Shown piece after piece: positions 41,053 to 50,548 of a stretch of DNA of 64,000 bases. Position 1 is the stretch's first letter. Each line of letters starts with the position of its first letter. The DNA is from Streptomyces mangrovisoli. Lineage in GTDB: Bacteria; Actinomycetota; Actinomycetes; Streptomycetales; Streptomycetaceae. The translations under genes and the position numbers were made by a program. The stretch lies in assembly GCF_000974985.2 (NCBI RefSeq), contig NZ_LAVA02000003.1, positions 186,001 to 250,000 of the forward strand. Direction: 5' to 3'. Under the pieces are notes generated by a model. The model did no database searches, had not been told where the DNA came from, and was given only the letters and a program-made list of their open reading frames with translations.

Positions 41053-43320
41053 TCAGCCACGGTTGCCGCCGTTCCCGTTGCCCCCGCTGTTGCGGCCCTG
41101 GATGAAGCCGTCCGGCAGGGAGATCGTCGGGGTCGGGGTGGAGCCGCCGGCCCCGCCGTCGGTCAGGCCCGCGATGAAGCCGCCGCCGTCGTTGTTGCCG
41201 CCGTTGTCCCCGTTGTTGTCGCCGTCGTGCTTGCCCTTGTCCTTGCTGTTGTCGTCCGGGATGTTGACGAGGTTGAAGTTCTGGGCGGGCTTGCCCTGGA
41301 GGGCGCCGGTCATGGCGTCCTTCCAGATCGGTCCGGGGGTGTCGGCGCCGTAGACCTGCTCGTGCCAGACGCCGCCGATGCTGATGTTGGTCATCGAGAC
41401 GTTCTGCTTGGCGCTGCCGACCCAGACGGCGCCCGCGAGGTTCGGGGTGTAGCCGACGAACCAGGCGTTCTTGCGCTCGTCCGTGGTACCGGTCTTGCCC
41501 GCGCTCTCCCGGTCGGTGAGGCCGGCCTGCTGGCCCGTACCGGAGTCGATCACGCCGCGCAGCAGCGTGTTGACGGTGTCGGCGGTCTGCGTGCTCATCG
41601 CGCGCGAGCACGTGGACTTCGGCACGTCGAGCGACTTCTCCTTGTCGCCGATCTTCTGGGTGATCGACTCGATGGCGATCGGGGTGCAGTACATGCCCTC
41701 GTCGGCGAAGGCGGCGTACGCGCTCGCCATCGTCAGCGGGGACAGGCCCACCGCGCCGAGCGCGATCGACGGGCTCTCCGGAAGTTTCTTGCCGTCACCC
41801 TGCACCACGTGCAGCGCGTCGGTCATCTTCACCACGGGGCACAGGCCGATGTCGGAGATCAGCTGGACGAAGTACGTGTTCACGGACTTCGCCATCGCCG
41901 TCTTCATCTGGTACGGCCCGACCTCGGACTCGCTCTCGTTCTCGACCGTGTAGCCCTTGTCGTTGAGCCAGGACTTGCTGCTGCACGTCTGCACCGGACT
42001 CGGGTACGACATCTTGTACGGCGACGAGTACGCCTGCGTCGCGGACTTGCCGCCCTCCAGGGCGGCCGCGGCGACGAACGGCTTGAACGTCGAACCGGTC
42101 GGGAAGCCGAAGTTCGAGCCGCCCATGTCCTGGTTGACCGAGTAGTTGTACTCGGTCTCGTTCTTGCCGTAGCCGTACGGCTTCGACTGGCCCATCGCCA
42201 GGATCTTGCCGGTGCCGGGCTCCACCAGGGTGGCGGCGGCCGCGACCTTGTCCGACTTGTAGACGTGGTCCTTGAGGGACGCCTGCACCGAGTCCTGGGA
42301 CTGCGGGTCCAGGGTGGTGCGGATGGTCAGGCCGCCCTGGTTCCAGATCGCCGCCCGCTCCTCCCGGGTCTTGCCGAAGACCGGGTCGGACAGGAAGACG
42401 TTCTCCACGTACTTGCAGAAGAAGGCCGCGCCCTTGGTGGCCGTGATGCAGCCGTTCTTGGGCTGGGTGACATGCAGGCCGAGCGGCTTCGCCTCCGCGG
42501 CCTGCGCCTCCGCCTTCGAGATGTCGCCGACCTCGGCCATCCGCGCGAGCACCGTGTTGCGGCGCTTGGTGGCCTCCTCCTCGTCGTTGACCGGGTCGTA
42601 CCGGCTGGGCGACTGGACGATGCCGGCGAGGAGGGCCGACTCCTGGAGGTTCAGGTCCTTGGCGTGCTTGGAGAAGTAGCGCTGGGAGGCCGCCTCGACG
42701 CCGTACGCCTGCTCACCGAAGAAGGTGATGTTGAGGTAGTTCTCGAGGATCTTCTTCTTCCCGAGCTTCTCCTCGAGCTGGATGGCGTACTTCAGCTCCT
42801 TGACCTTGCGGCCGATGGTCTGCTGGGTGGCCTGCGCGACCTTCGTCGGGTCGTCGCCCGCCTCCTCGATGAAGTAGTTCTTCACCAGCTGCTGGGTGAG
42901 CGTGGAGGCGCCCTCGGAGACCCCGCCGCTCTGCGCGTTCTTGTTCAGGGCGCGGAGCACGCCCTTCAGGTCGATCGCGCCGTGCTGGTAGAAGCGCGAG
43001 TCCTCGATCGCGACGATCGCCTTCTGCATGTACGGCGAGATGTCCTTGAGGTTCACCACCGTGCGGTCACGGGAGTAGACCTGCGCGATCTGGTTGCCCT
43101 TGCTGTCGAGGATCGTGGTGCGCTGGCTCAGCTGCGGGCTCTTGAGATTGGCCGGGATGTCGTCGAATCCCTGGACCGAACCTCTGGCCGCGAGACCGAG
43201 GGCGCCGGCCGCCGGCAGGGCGATACCGGCCATCACGGCTCCCGCGAGCACACTGACACCGAGGAACTTGGCGGCCTGCTGGGTCACCGACAGACCACCG
43301 CCCGAGCGCTTCTTTGGCAT
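41053..43320 (-). CDS. Class A penicillin-binding protein (transglycosylase/transpeptidase)
   Basis: A 755-residue bifunctional peptidoglycan synthase. An N-terminal signal anchor (~18-45) is followed by the glycosyltransferase domain with catalytic E106 in AIEDSRFYQHGAIDLKG. The transpeptidase domain has nucleophile S410 in the SxxK motif (STFK), SxN at S479-N481 (SVNTYF) and KTG at K609-G611 (KTGTTDE). The C-terminal ~60 residues are Asn/Asp/Gly-rich and low complexity. It is the divergent neighbour of wblA across a ~490-bp gap, an arrangement I recall as conserved in Streptomyces. Confidence 0.95.
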   Translation of the reverse strand: MPKKRSGGGLSVTQQAAKFLGVSVLAGAVMAGIALPAAGALGLAARGSVQGFDDIPANLKSPQLSQRTTILDSKGNQIAQVYSRDRTVVNLKDISPYMQKAIVAIEDSRFYQHGAIDLKGVLRALNKNAQSGGVSEGASTLTQQLVKNYFIEEAGDDPTKVAQATQQTIGRKVKELKYAIQLEEKLGKKKILENYLNITFFGEQAYGVEAASQRYFSKHAKDLNLQESALLAGIVQSPSRYDPVNDEEEATKRRNTVLARMAEVGDISKAEAQAAEAKPLGLHVTQPKNGCITATKGAAFFCKYVENVFLSDPVFGKTREERAAIWNQGGLTIRTTLDPQSQDSVQASLKDHVYKSDKVAAAATLVEPGTGKILAMGQSKPYGYGKNETEYNYSVNQDMGGSNFGFPTGSTFKPFVAAAALEGGKSATQAYSSPYKMSYPSPVQTCSSKSWLNDKGYTVENESESEVGPYQMKTAMAKSVNTYFVQLISDIGLCPVVKMTDALHVVQGDGKKLPESPSIALGAVGLSPLTMASAYAAFADEGMYCTPIAIESITQKIGDKEKSLDVPKSTCSRAMSTQTADTVNTLLRGVIDSGTGQQAGLTDRESAGKTGTTDERKNAWFVGYTPNLAGAVWVGSAKQNVSMTNISIGGVWHEQVYGADTPGPIWKDAMTGALQGKPAQNFNLVNIPDDNSKDKGKHDGDNNGDNGGNNDGGGFIAGLTDGGAGGSTPTPTISLPDGFIQGRNSGGNGNGGNRG

Positions 43321-43814
43321 GGGGGCAGCCTACGTTCTCATTCGCCGGACACGGGTATATGCCTTGGCCTAAGCTGCTCTCAACTGTCACAGCAGTGCGG
43401 TCACGTATCAATACGTCCGGCGGCCTCGCATCGTTCCGGATCTCGCCAAAGTCTTTCGGCGGGGCCCGAACCGGGCCGGGAAGCCGGGTCGGAAGCCGTT
43501 TCCGGAGTGACCCGGCGGCTTCGTGAGAGACCCGGCCGGTCGTGTGGAGAACGTGTCCGAATCCGCCTTGTGTGTCATCCGGCGTCCGTTGTGACGCGCC
43601 GCAGCTGTCCCGGTATGCCGGGATGATCACGCATGTCGCCAGCTCACTCCCGCGGGTGATCTGCCGCTTACCCATAGTCCGTTCGGGCCATTCAAGATTG
43701 GGCCCGAAGGGGGTGTTGCGCTGTGCCCACCTTCCGTAACGTCCTCAACTGGCGGCGGTGAATATGCCGCTGCCGCCGTGGGGGAGCCTCGATTCGGGAG
43801 AGGACGGCGCCGGT
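43321..43814. other. Divergent intergenic region between the PBP gene and wblA
   Basis: About 490 bp without a supportable gene. It must hold the promoters of both neighbours and the long leader of wblA. I see no clean promoter consensus. The wblA frame is open to 43758 but the extra residues are not conserved in the protein as I know it. Confidence 0.5.
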
Positions 43815-44153
43815 ATGGGCTGGGTAACCGACTGGAGTGCGCAGGCGGCCTGCCGCACTACCGATCCGGATGAACTGTTCGTTCAGGGAGCAGCGCAGAA
43901 CAGGGCCAAGGCGGTGTGCACCGGCTGCCCGGTGCGCACGGAGTGCCTGGCGGACGCGCTGGACAACCGCGTCGAGTTCGGCGTGTGGGGAGGCATGACG
44001 GAGCGGGAGCGCCGCGCGCTGCTGCGCAGGCGGCCCACCGTGACCTCCTGGCGCCGGCTCCTGGAGACCGCGCGCAGCGAGTACGAGCGAGGGGTCGGCA
44101 TCATTCCCCTCGACAACGACGAGGTCTACGAGAACTACGCCGCGGTGGGGTGA
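43815..44153 (+). CDS. wblA: WhiB-family regulator WblA
   Basis: A 112-residue protein from the ATG at 43815 (MGWVTDWSAQAACRTTDPDE). It has the four cysteines that hold a [4Fe-4S] cluster: C13 in QAACRTTD, then CTGCPVRTEC. The VWGGMTERERRALLRRR motif provides the beta-turn and basic helix that contact sigma factor and DNA. The sequence is nearly what I remember for S. coelicolor WblA. WblA represses antibiotic production and oxidative-stress genes and is needed for normal sporulation. Confidence 0.95.
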   Translation: MGWVTDWSAQAACRTTDPDELFVQGAAQNRAKAVCTGCPVRTECLADALDNRVEFGVWGGMTERERRALLRRRPTVTSWRRLLETARSEYERGVGIIPLDNDEVYENYAAVG

Positions 44154-44520
44154 GGCGCGGCCCCCGTCCGGCCCCCGTCTCCGGCCGACCGGAGACGCCG
44201 GGCCCAGCGGGTCCGCCCCCGCGTCCGCGGCCGCCTGTGGCCGTCTGCTGCCGTTCGCGGTCATTCGCGACCGGTTCGGGACGACGGTGGGGTCCGTCAG
44301 GTCCGCGAGGTCCGTGTTGGGGTCCGCGAGGTCCGTGTGAGGCCCGCGCGTTCGCTTCCGGCCCGTCCGGCCGACCGGTTCCGGCGAGCTTCCGCGCTCG
44401 TCAGCGGCTGGCCCGGCCGTTCTTTGCGGCCCGGTGGCCGTTGGCCCGGTCGTTCACTTCGGGCCGGTGGTCCGGCCGTTCGCCCGCGCCCGGTCCGTCG
44501 CTCGCTCCGGGCCGGTCCCG
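44154..44520. repeat. Repetitive intergenic region after wblA
   Basis: About 370 bp without a gene. From ~44290 it is made of degenerate GGTCCG(C)GAGGTCCGTG and GGCCCGGTC-type repeats. ORFs crossing it are Arg/Pro/Ser-rich artefacts. Contains the ends of wblA and of the convergent ArsA-like gene. Confidence 0.5.
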
Positions 44521-45930
44521 TCAGGCCTCCGCGTCCGGCTCCGGGAGTTCCGCCCGGTGCGCCGCCAGGCGGTCGCCGATGTTCCGGAGACCCTCCAGGT
44601 CGTGCACGTCGCCGGGCAGCGCGGCGACCTCCACCACCGCCACCTCGGGGTGGCGCGCGATGAAGCGGCCGCGCGTGCGCTGCTCGCGGGAGAGCAGTTG
44701 CATCCGCTCGGCGTGCAGCCTCAGCAGGCCGGTGGTGAGCCGATCGACGGACCGCTCCTTGTCCAGGTCCGCGCGGTCCGCGCGCGCCGTGCTCTCCTCG
44801 TTCTCCGTGGCGGCGGGGGAGCCTCCGTCGGGAGCAGATGTCACGGGCGCGGCCGGGTCGGTCGATGATGTTGAACTGCCGTGAGTGTCGGGAGAGTTAC
44901 GAAGTCCAGCCTTCCCGTCCTCCTGATCCACAATGCCGCGCTCCTCAAGATTTTCCGCGGCCCCGAGCGCCCGGTCGGCGGAGAGCCGGTCGGCCCCGCT
45001 GCCGTGCACCCGGTTCAGCACGAGACCGACCAGCGGCATCTTCTCCGCGGCCAGCCGCTCCACGAAGTACGCCGCCTCGCGCAGCGCGTCCCGCTCCGGG
45101 GCCGCGACCACGAGGAAGGCCGTACCGGGCGCCTGGAGGAGTTTGTAGGTGGCGTCCGCGCGCGTGCGGAAGCCGCCGAACATCGAGTCCATCGCGGCCA
45201 CGAACGTCTGCACGTCCTTGAGCAGCTGCCCGCCGAGCAGCTTGCCCAGCGCACCGGTCATCATCGACATCCCGACGTTCAGGAACTTCATGCCCGCGCG
45301 GCCGCCGACCTTCGCGGGCGCGAGCAGCACCCGGATCAGCTTGCCGTCGAGGAACGAGCCGAGCCGCTTCGGCGCGTCCAGGAAGTCCAGCGCCGACCGG
45401 GACGGCGGGGTGTCCACGACGATGAGGTCCCACTCGTCCCGGGCCCTCAGCTGGCCCAGCTTCTCCATCGCCATGTACTCCTGCGTGCCCGCGAAGCCCG
45501 CCGAGAGCGATTGGTAGAAGGGGTTGTTCAGGATGGCGTCCGCGCGCTCGCGGTCCGCGTGCCCCTCGACGATCTCGTCGAAGGTGCGCTTCATGTCGAG
45601 CATCATGGCGTGCAGTTCGCCGCCGGCCGCGTCGTCGATGCCCTTCACCCGGCGCGGCACGTTGTCGAGCGAGTCGATCCCCATGGACTGGGCGAGCCGC
45701 CGGGCCGGGTCGATGGTGAGGACCACCACCTTGCGGCCGCGCTCGGCCGCGCGCAGGCCGAGGGCCGCCGCGGTCGTGGTCTTGCCCACACCGCCGGAGC
45801 CGCAGCACACCACGATCCGGACCTCCGGATCGTCGAGCAGCGGATCGACGTCGAGCACGCGCGCGTGGGACAGGCGCCGCCGCGCGCCGCCCTGGTCGGT
45901 GTGGGTCGCCTCGGCCGGGTCCGGACTCAT
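44521..45930 (-). CDS. ArsA-like ATPase (second of pair)
   Basis: A 469-residue P-loop ATPase of the ArsA/Get3/MinD class. The nucleotide loop is CCGSGGVGKTTTAAAL (~38-55), followed by LTIDPARRLAQSMG and the switch VVDTPPSRSALDFLD. A long acidic, Ser/Ala-rich insert (~335-400) separates the core from a C-terminal helical part. Arsenite-pump cysteines are not evident, so arsenic transport is unlikely. The start overlaps the end of the other ArsA-like gene by 4 bp (ATGA); the two probably form a heterodimer. Conserved near wblA in Streptomyces, role unknown. Confidence 0.85.
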   Translation of the reverse strand: MSPDPAEATHTDQGGARRRLSHARVLDVDPLLDDPEVRIVVCCGSGGVGKTTTAAALGLRAAERGRKVVVLTIDPARRLAQSMGIDSLDNVPRRVKGIDDAAGGELHAMMLDMKRTFDEIVEGHADRERADAILNNPFYQSLSAGFAGTQEYMAMEKLGQLRARDEWDLIVVDTPPSRSALDFLDAPKRLGSFLDGKLIRVLLAPAKVGGRAGMKFLNVGMSMMTGALGKLLGGQLLKDVQTFVAAMDSMFGGFRTRADATYKLLQAPGTAFLVVAAPERDALREAAYFVERLAAEKMPLVGLVLNRVHGSGADRLSADRALGAAENLEERGIVDQEDGKAGLRNSPDTHGSSTSSTDPAAPVTSAPDGGSPAATENEESTARADRADLDKERSVDRLTTGLLRLHAERMQLLSREQRTRGRFIARHPEVAVVEVAALPGDVHDLEGLRNIGDRLAAHRAELPEPDAEA

Positions 45931-46904
45931 GACATCCCCTGCTTCCGCAGCTCGGTGGCGAGTTCGTACAGGCCCGCGAGGTCCATGCCCTCGGCGAGCA
46001 GCGGCAGTTCGTGCAGCGGCAGGCCGAGGTCGGTGAGGACCGCGCGCTGCTCGTGCTCCAGCTCGTAGCGCTCGGCGTACTCCTCGGCCTGGGCGAGGAG
46101 GGGGTCCACCAGCTTCTCCGCGTGCCCGCCGCGGCGGGCCCCGCCGAGCCCCGCCGCCGACAGCGACTTGGCGACGGCGGTGCGCGGGACCGTCCGCAAC
46201 AGCTCAAGGTCGGCCGCGTCCAGCACCTGGGGGCGCACCATGTTCACGATGACCCGGCCCACCGGCAGCCCCGCGGTGCGCAGTTCGGCGATGCCGTCGG
46301 CGGTCTCCTGGACGGGCATCTCCTCCAGCAGTGACACCAGGTGCACCTCGGTCTCCGGCGACTTCAGCACCCGCATCACGGCCTGCGCCTGATTGTGTAT
46401 CGGGCCGATCTTGGCCAGGCCCGCCACCTCGTCGTTGACGTTGAGGAAGCGCGTGATCCGGCCCGTCGGGGGCGCGTCCATGACCACGTAGTCGTACACG
46501 AACCGGCCGGCGCGGTCCTTGCGGCGGACGGCCTCGCACGCCTTGCCGGTGAGCAGGACGTCCCGCAGGCCGGGCGCGACGGTGGTGGCGAAGTCGATCG
46601 CGCCGAGCTTCTTGAGGGCCCGTCCGGCGCTGCCCAGTTTGTAGAACATCTGGAGGTAGTCCAGAAGGGCCAGTTCGGGATCGATGGCCAAGGCGTACAC
46701 CTCGCCACCGCCGGAGGCGACGGCGATCTTCCGCTCTTCGTACGGCAACGCGTCCGTCTCGAAGAGCTGGGCGATGCCCTGCCGGCCCTCGACCTCGACG
46801 AGGAGGGTTCGTTTCCCCTCCGTCGCGAGGGCGAGCGCGAGTGCGGCGGCGACCGTCGTCTTTCCGGTCCCGCCCTTGCCGCTGACGACCTGGAGCCTGC
46901 TCAC
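45927..46904 (-). CDS. ArsA-like ATPase (first of pair)
   Basis: A 325-residue protein from the GTG at 46904, which puts MSRLQVVSGKGGTGKTT at the N-terminus as usual for the family; the frame is open for ten more residues to 46934. The P-loop is GKGGTGKTT, with VDAPPTG-like VVMDAPPTGRITRFLN as the switch region. No membrane segments. Coupled to the downstream paralogue. Actinobacterial pairs of this kind have not been given a clear function. Confidence 0.85.
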   Translation of the reverse strand: MSRLQVVSGKGGTGKTTVAAALALALATEGKRTLLVEVEGRQGIAQLFETDALPYEERKIAVASGGGEVYALAIDPELALLDYLQMFYKLGSAGRALKKLGAIDFATTVAPGLRDVLLTGKACEAVRRKDRAGRFVYDYVVMDAPPTGRITRFLNVNDEVAGLAKIGPIHNQAQAVMRVLKSPETEVHLVSLLEEMPVQETADGIAELRTAGLPVGRVIVNMVRPQVLDAADLELLRTVPRTAVAKSLSAAGLGGARRGGHAEKLVDPLLAQAEEYAERYELEHEQRAVLTDLGLPLHELPLLAEGMDLAGLYELATELRKQGMS

Positions 46905-47020
46905 GTCTTCGAGCCTAACCAGTCCGGCCGACACCTACGCGGGAGGCTGTGGACAACTGCCCTCCCGGTCGGCCGACGGCACGTCGGGCGACGCGGTGCG
47001 CAGCGGCTACAGTCGGCCAC

Positions 47021-47179
47021 ATGACCAAGTGGGAATACGTAACCGTGCCGCTGCTCGTCCATGCCACGAAGCAGATTCTGGACAACTGGGGCGATGACGG
47101 CTGGGAGCTCGTCCAGGTCGTGCCGGGGCCGAACAACCCCGAGCAGCTGGTGGCCTACCTGAAGCGGGAGAAGCCGTGA
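47021..47179 (+). CDS. DUF4177 family small protein
   Basis: A 52-residue protein: MTKWEYVTVPLLVHATKQIL, then GWELVQVVPGPNNPEQLVAY. The WEYxxVP...GWELV pattern is the DUF4177 signature, a small beta-rich fold. Its TGA overlaps the next start (GTGATG), so it is coupled with the RidA gene. Function unknown. Confidence 0.85.
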   Translation: MTKWEYVTVPLLVHATKQILDNWGDDGWELVQVVPGPNNPEQLVAYLKREKP

Positions 47180-47643
47180 TGGGCGCCGTCGACACCAGGC
47201 TCGCCGAGCTCGGGCTGACCCTTCCGGAGGTCGTGCCGCCGCTCGCCGCGTACCAGCCCGCCGTCCAGTCCGGCGTGTACGTCTACACCGCCGGGCAGCT
47301 GCCCATGGTCGAGGGCAAGCTGCCCGTCACCGGCAAGGTCGGCGCCGAGGTCACCCCGGAGGAGGCCAAGGAGCTGGCGCGCACCTGCGCGCTGAACGCG
47401 CTGGCCGCCGTCAAGTCCGTCGTCGGCGACCTGGACCGCGTCGCGCGCGTGGTGAAGGTCGTCGGGTTCGTCGCCTCGGCGTCCGACTTCACCGGCCAGC
47501 CGGGCGTCGTCAACGGCGCCAGCGAGCTGCTCGGCGAGGTCCTCGGCGAGAAGGGCGTGCACGCGCGCAGCGCGGTCGGCGTGGCGGTGCTGCCCCTGGA
47601 CGCGCCGGTCGAGGTCGAGATCCAGGTGGAACTCGTTCCCTGA
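47176..47643 (+). CDS. RidA-family protein
   Basis: A 155-residue YjgF/RidA protein (GTG 47176, or ATG one codon later). It shows VYTAGQLPMVEGKLPVTGKV and the conserved LNALAAVKSVVGDLDRVARV and GFVASASDF stretches. The usual C-terminal RxxVGVAxLP appears as RSAVGVAVLPLDAPVEVE, with Arg to hold the carboxylate. RidA enzymes hydrolyse reactive enamine/imine intermediates made by PLP enzymes. It is longer than archetypal RidA (~128). Confidence 0.9.
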   Translation: MMGAVDTRLAELGLTLPEVVPPLAAYQPAVQSGVYVYTAGQLPMVEGKLPVTGKVGAEVTPEEAKELARTCALNALAAVKSVVGDLDRVARVVKVVGFVASASDFTGQPGVVNGASELLGEVLGEKGVHARSAVGVAVLPLDAPVEVEIQVELVP

Positions 47644-47746
47644 TCCCCTCGGCCGCCAGGGACCCGCTGACCTCGGGTCCGGCCTCGGTCCGGGCCCGTC
47701 CCGGGTCCCTCTCGAACATTCGCGCACCACGGGATAGCCTCCGCCC

Positions 47747-48634
47747 ATGGCGAATGGGCAGTGGTTCCCCGAGGACTGGCCGGAGCGTATCCGCGGACTC
47801 GCGGACGGCACGCTCACCCCGGTCGCGCCCAGGCGGGCGGCCACGGTCATGCTCCTGAAGGACACCACGGCCGGTCCCGCCGTGCACATGCTGCGCAGAC
47901 GCGCCTCCATGGCCTTCGCCGGAGGCGCGTACGCGTATCCGGGCGGCGGTGTCGACCCCCGCGACGACGACCACCAGGTGCGCTGGGCGGGCCCCACGCG
48001 CGCGTGGTGGGCGAAGCGGCTCGGGGTGGACGAGACGGGCGCCCAGGCGATCGTCTGCGCCGCCGTACGGGAGACGTACGAGGAGGCGGGGGTGCTGCTC
48101 GCCGGGGAGTCCGCGGACTCGGTGGTCGGCGACACCACGGGCGAGGACTGGGAGGCCGACCGCGCCGCGCTGGTGGCGCGGGAGCTGTCCTTCGCCGGGT
48201 TCCTGGAGCGGCGCGGGCTGGTCCTGCGCTCGGACCTGCTGGGCGCCTGGACCCGCTGGATCACCCCGGAGTTCGAGGCCCGCCGCTACGACACCTTCTT
48301 CTTCGTCGCCGCCCTCCCCGAGGGCCAGCGGACCCGCAACGCGTCCACCGAGGCCGACCGCACGGTGTGGATCCGCCCCGGACAGGCGGCCGGCGGCTAC
48401 GACTCCGGTGAGCTGACGATGATGCCGCCGACCATCGCCACCCTGCGCCAGCTGCTGCCGTACGCCACGGCCGCGGAGGCGCTCGACGCGGCTCCGGCGC
48501 GCGATCTGACGCCGGTGCTGGCCCGCGCCCGGCTGGTCGAGGGAGAGATCGTCCTGACCTGGCCGGGGCACGACGAGTTCACCAAGCACATCCCGACCGC
48601 TCCGACCGCCCCGACCGGAGGAGGCCCGGCATGA
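47747..48634 (+). CDS. NUDIX hydrolase
   Basis: A 295-residue protein with a split NUDIX box: GGAYAYPGGGVDPRDDD near 60 and REXXEE-type AAVRETYEEAGVLL near 108, separated by an insertion as in NUDT19-like members. The substrate is probably an acyl-CoA or another nucleotide diphosphate; not certain. It overlaps the next gene by 4 bp (ATGA). Confidence 0.85.
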   Translation: MANGQWFPEDWPERIRGLADGTLTPVAPRRAATVMLLKDTTAGPAVHMLRRRASMAFAGGAYAYPGGGVDPRDDDHQVRWAGPTRAWWAKRLGVDETGAQAIVCAAVRETYEEAGVLLAGESADSVVGDTTGEDWEADRAALVARELSFAGFLERRGLVLRSDLLGAWTRWITPEFEARRYDTFFFVAALPEGQRTRNASTEADRTVWIRPGQAAGGYDSGELTMMPPTIATLRQLLPYATAAEALDAAPARDLTPVLARARLVEGEIVLTWPGHDEFTKHIPTAPTAPTGGGPA

Positions 48635-49461
48635 CCGAAGCGGCAGCACTGCCCGGCCAGCCGAGGGGCGGGGTCCTCTCCGGGCCCGCCACCGAGCGCG
48701 CGGTGAACGTCCTCGCGCCGAACGCCTCCGTGATGACCCTGGACGGCACCAACACCTGGATCGTCTCGGAGCCCGGCTCCGAGCTGGCCGTCGTGATCGA
48801 CCCGGGGCCGCTCGACGAGGGCCATCTGGGCGCGGTCGTCGACACCGCCGAGAAGGCCGGCAAGCGGGTCGCGCTCACCCTGCTCACCCACGGCCACCCC
48901 GACCACGCCGAGGGCGCGGCCCGGTTCGCGGAGCTGACCGGCACCAAGGTGCGGGCCCTCGACCCGGCGCTGCGCCTCGGCGACGAGGGGCTGGCCGCCG
49001 GTGACGTGATCACGGTCGGTGGGCTGGAGCTGAGGGTCGTACCGACCCCGGGCCACACCTCGGACTCGCTCTGCTTCCACCTGCCGGCCGACCGGGCGGT
49101 GCTGACCGGGGACACCGTCCTCGGCCGCGGCACGACCATGGTCGCGCACCCCGACGGGCGGCTGGGCGACTATCTGGACTCCCTGCGGCGCCTGAGATCG
49201 CTCACGGTCGACGACGGCGTGCACACGGTCCTGCCGGGTCACGGGCCGGTCCTGGAGGACGCCCAGGGCGCGGTCGAGTTCTATCTCGCCCACCGTGCCA
49301 CGCGGCTGGCCCAGGTGGAGACGGCCGTGGAGAACGGTCACCGGCTGCCGGCCCAGGTCGTCGCGCACGTGTACGCGGACGTGGACCGCTCTTTGTGGCC
49401 CGCGGCGGAACTGTCGGTGCGCGCGCAGCTGGACTATCTGAGCGAGCACGGGCTCATCTAG
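48631..49461 (+). CDS. MBL-fold metallo-hydrolase (LACTB2-like)
   Basis: A 276-residue metallo-beta-lactamase-fold enzyme. Metal ligands sit in THGHPDHAEGA, PGHTSDSLCFHL, TGDTVLG and LPGHGPVL. The C-terminal winged-helix-like extension (QVVAHVYADVDRSLWPAAEL) is typical of the LACTB2 branch, whose members are single-strand RNA endonucleases or hydrolases. Translationally coupled to the NUDIX gene, an association common in actinomycetes. Confidence 0.88.
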   Translation: MTEAAALPGQPRGGVLSGPATERAVNVLAPNASVMTLDGTNTWIVSEPGSELAVVIDPGPLDEGHLGAVVDTAEKAGKRVALTLLTHGHPDHAEGAARFAELTGTKVRALDPALRLGDEGLAAGDVITVGGLELRVVPTPGHTSDSLCFHLPADRAVLTGDTVLGRGTTMVAHPDGRLGDYLDSLRRLRSLTVDDGVHTVLPGHGPVLEDAQGAVEFYLAHRATRLAQVETAVENGHRLPAQVVAHVYADVDRSLWPAAELSVRAQLDYLSEHGLI

Positions 49462-49546
49462 GGGTCGGACACGCCCTGGCGGGTCCGCCCGCCCGGCCGC
49501 ACGGCGGAGCGGGTCCGCCCCCCCCGGCCGTACGGCGGTCACCGCG

Positions 49547-50386
49547 TCACGGCAGTTCCTGCCGCGCCGCCTTCTCGCCGTGCACGCGCGCGTACTCCCG
49601 CGCGAGCCAGGGCCCGAGATCGTCGACGTACGAGTCGAGTACCGCCCTGAGCCCGGCGGGGTCGCCGGACGGCTCCAGGCCGTACGCGGCGGCCTCGCGC
49701 ATCGGCGCGGCCCGCTCGGGGTAGTAGCCGCCGAAGGCCTCGGCCATCTCGTGCAGGTCGCTGGTCCAGCCGTTCCAGCGGGGCATCACCAGGGTGAAGC
49801 CGGTGCGGACGAGGTGCCGGGACAGGGACCGGACCAGGGGCCGCAGGGCTTCCTGGGTGACGTCGGCGGCCGCGATCCGCTCGCGCCAGCGGGGCAGTCG
49901 GCGGCCGAGGTCGCCGTTGGTCTCGCGGGCGAGCAGCGCGTCGGGCCGGTAGCGGGGCAGGTACTCGGCGAGGTCCTCACCCAGCAGCGGGGTGCACAGG
50001 CAGGCCACGAACCAGCCCAGGTCGTGGCGCTCCCCCTCGCTGAGCACGCGCGCGCGGCCGACGAGGATCGTCCCCACGCCGTCGATCTGCGGGTACTGCT
50101 TGTCGAGGGCGTCGCCGAGGGCGTCCACCTGGGTGCGGTCCGGCGCGCCGGGTTCGTCGTGGAGGGCGACCAGCAGGTCCAGGTCGCTGTGGCCCGCGCG
50201 CGCGGTGCCGCGCGGGACGGACCCGTAGAGGTAGGCGCTGTGCAGGCGGGCCCCGAACGCGTCCAGGAGCCGGTCGCGGGCGGCCGCGACCACGGGCCGG
50301 AAGGCGTGCGGGATCTGTCCCAGGGACCCCTCACGTGCCAGGTAGCCCTGGGCGTCCAGGCCCCTGCTGCGGGTCGTGTCTGCCAT
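49547..50386 (-). CDS. Nucleotidyltransferase-domain protein
   Basis: A 279-residue protein from ATG 50386. The nucleotidyltransferase core reads YLYGSVPRGTARAGHSDLDLLV (positions ~51-72), containing the GS...RG...DxD active-site pattern. The rest is helical and resembles aminoglycoside-adenylyltransferase-like proteins without the full AadA signature. It could modify a small molecule, a tRNA or a protein; resistance is not implied by the sequence. Confidence 0.75.
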   Translation of the reverse strand: MADTTRSRGLDAQGYLAREGSLGQIPHAFRPVVAAARDRLLDAFGARLHSAYLYGSVPRGTARAGHSDLDLLVALHDEPGAPDRTQVDALGDALDKQYPQIDGVGTILVGRARVLSEGERHDLGWFVACLCTPLLGEDLAEYLPRYRPDALLARETNGDLGRRLPRWRERIAAADVTQEALRPLVRSLSRHLVRTGFTLVMPRWNGWTSDLHEMAEAFGGYYPERAAPMREAAAYGLEPSGDPAGLRAVLDSYVDDLGPWLAREYARVHGEKAARQELP

Positions 50387-50548
50387 GGGGCCACTGTGCC
50401 AACCCGCGCGGGTCCGCGGGGTCAGGACGGGGCGGTGCGCCGCCGAAAAGGGGCGCCTGGGGTGCGCACGGGCGCCCGCGCGCGGGCCGCTCGGCCGCAC
50501 CGGTGGGCGCACGGGCCGCGGCCCCCTGGGCGGGGGCCGCTTGCGGCG

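Noticed and set aside
44290..44520. CRISPR-like repeat array
   Set aside because: Repeats are short, degenerate and not separated by unique spacers of constant length. No CRISPR array or cas gene was seen anywhere in the window.
44521..46904. Arsenic resistance operon
   Set aside because: The ATPases are ArsA-like only in the P-loop fold. There are no arsenite-binding cysteine motifs and no arsB/arsR/arsC genes.
46948..46956. TGTGGACAA (TTGTCCACA on the other strand), a Streptomyces DnaA-box match
   Set aside because: Isolated 9-mer; a cluster would be needed to suggest DnaA regulation or an origin.
49547..50386. Aminoglycoside-resistance gene
   Set aside because: It has a nucleotidyltransferase core but not the complete AadA signature, and it lies in core chromosome. 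Resistance cannot be claimed.
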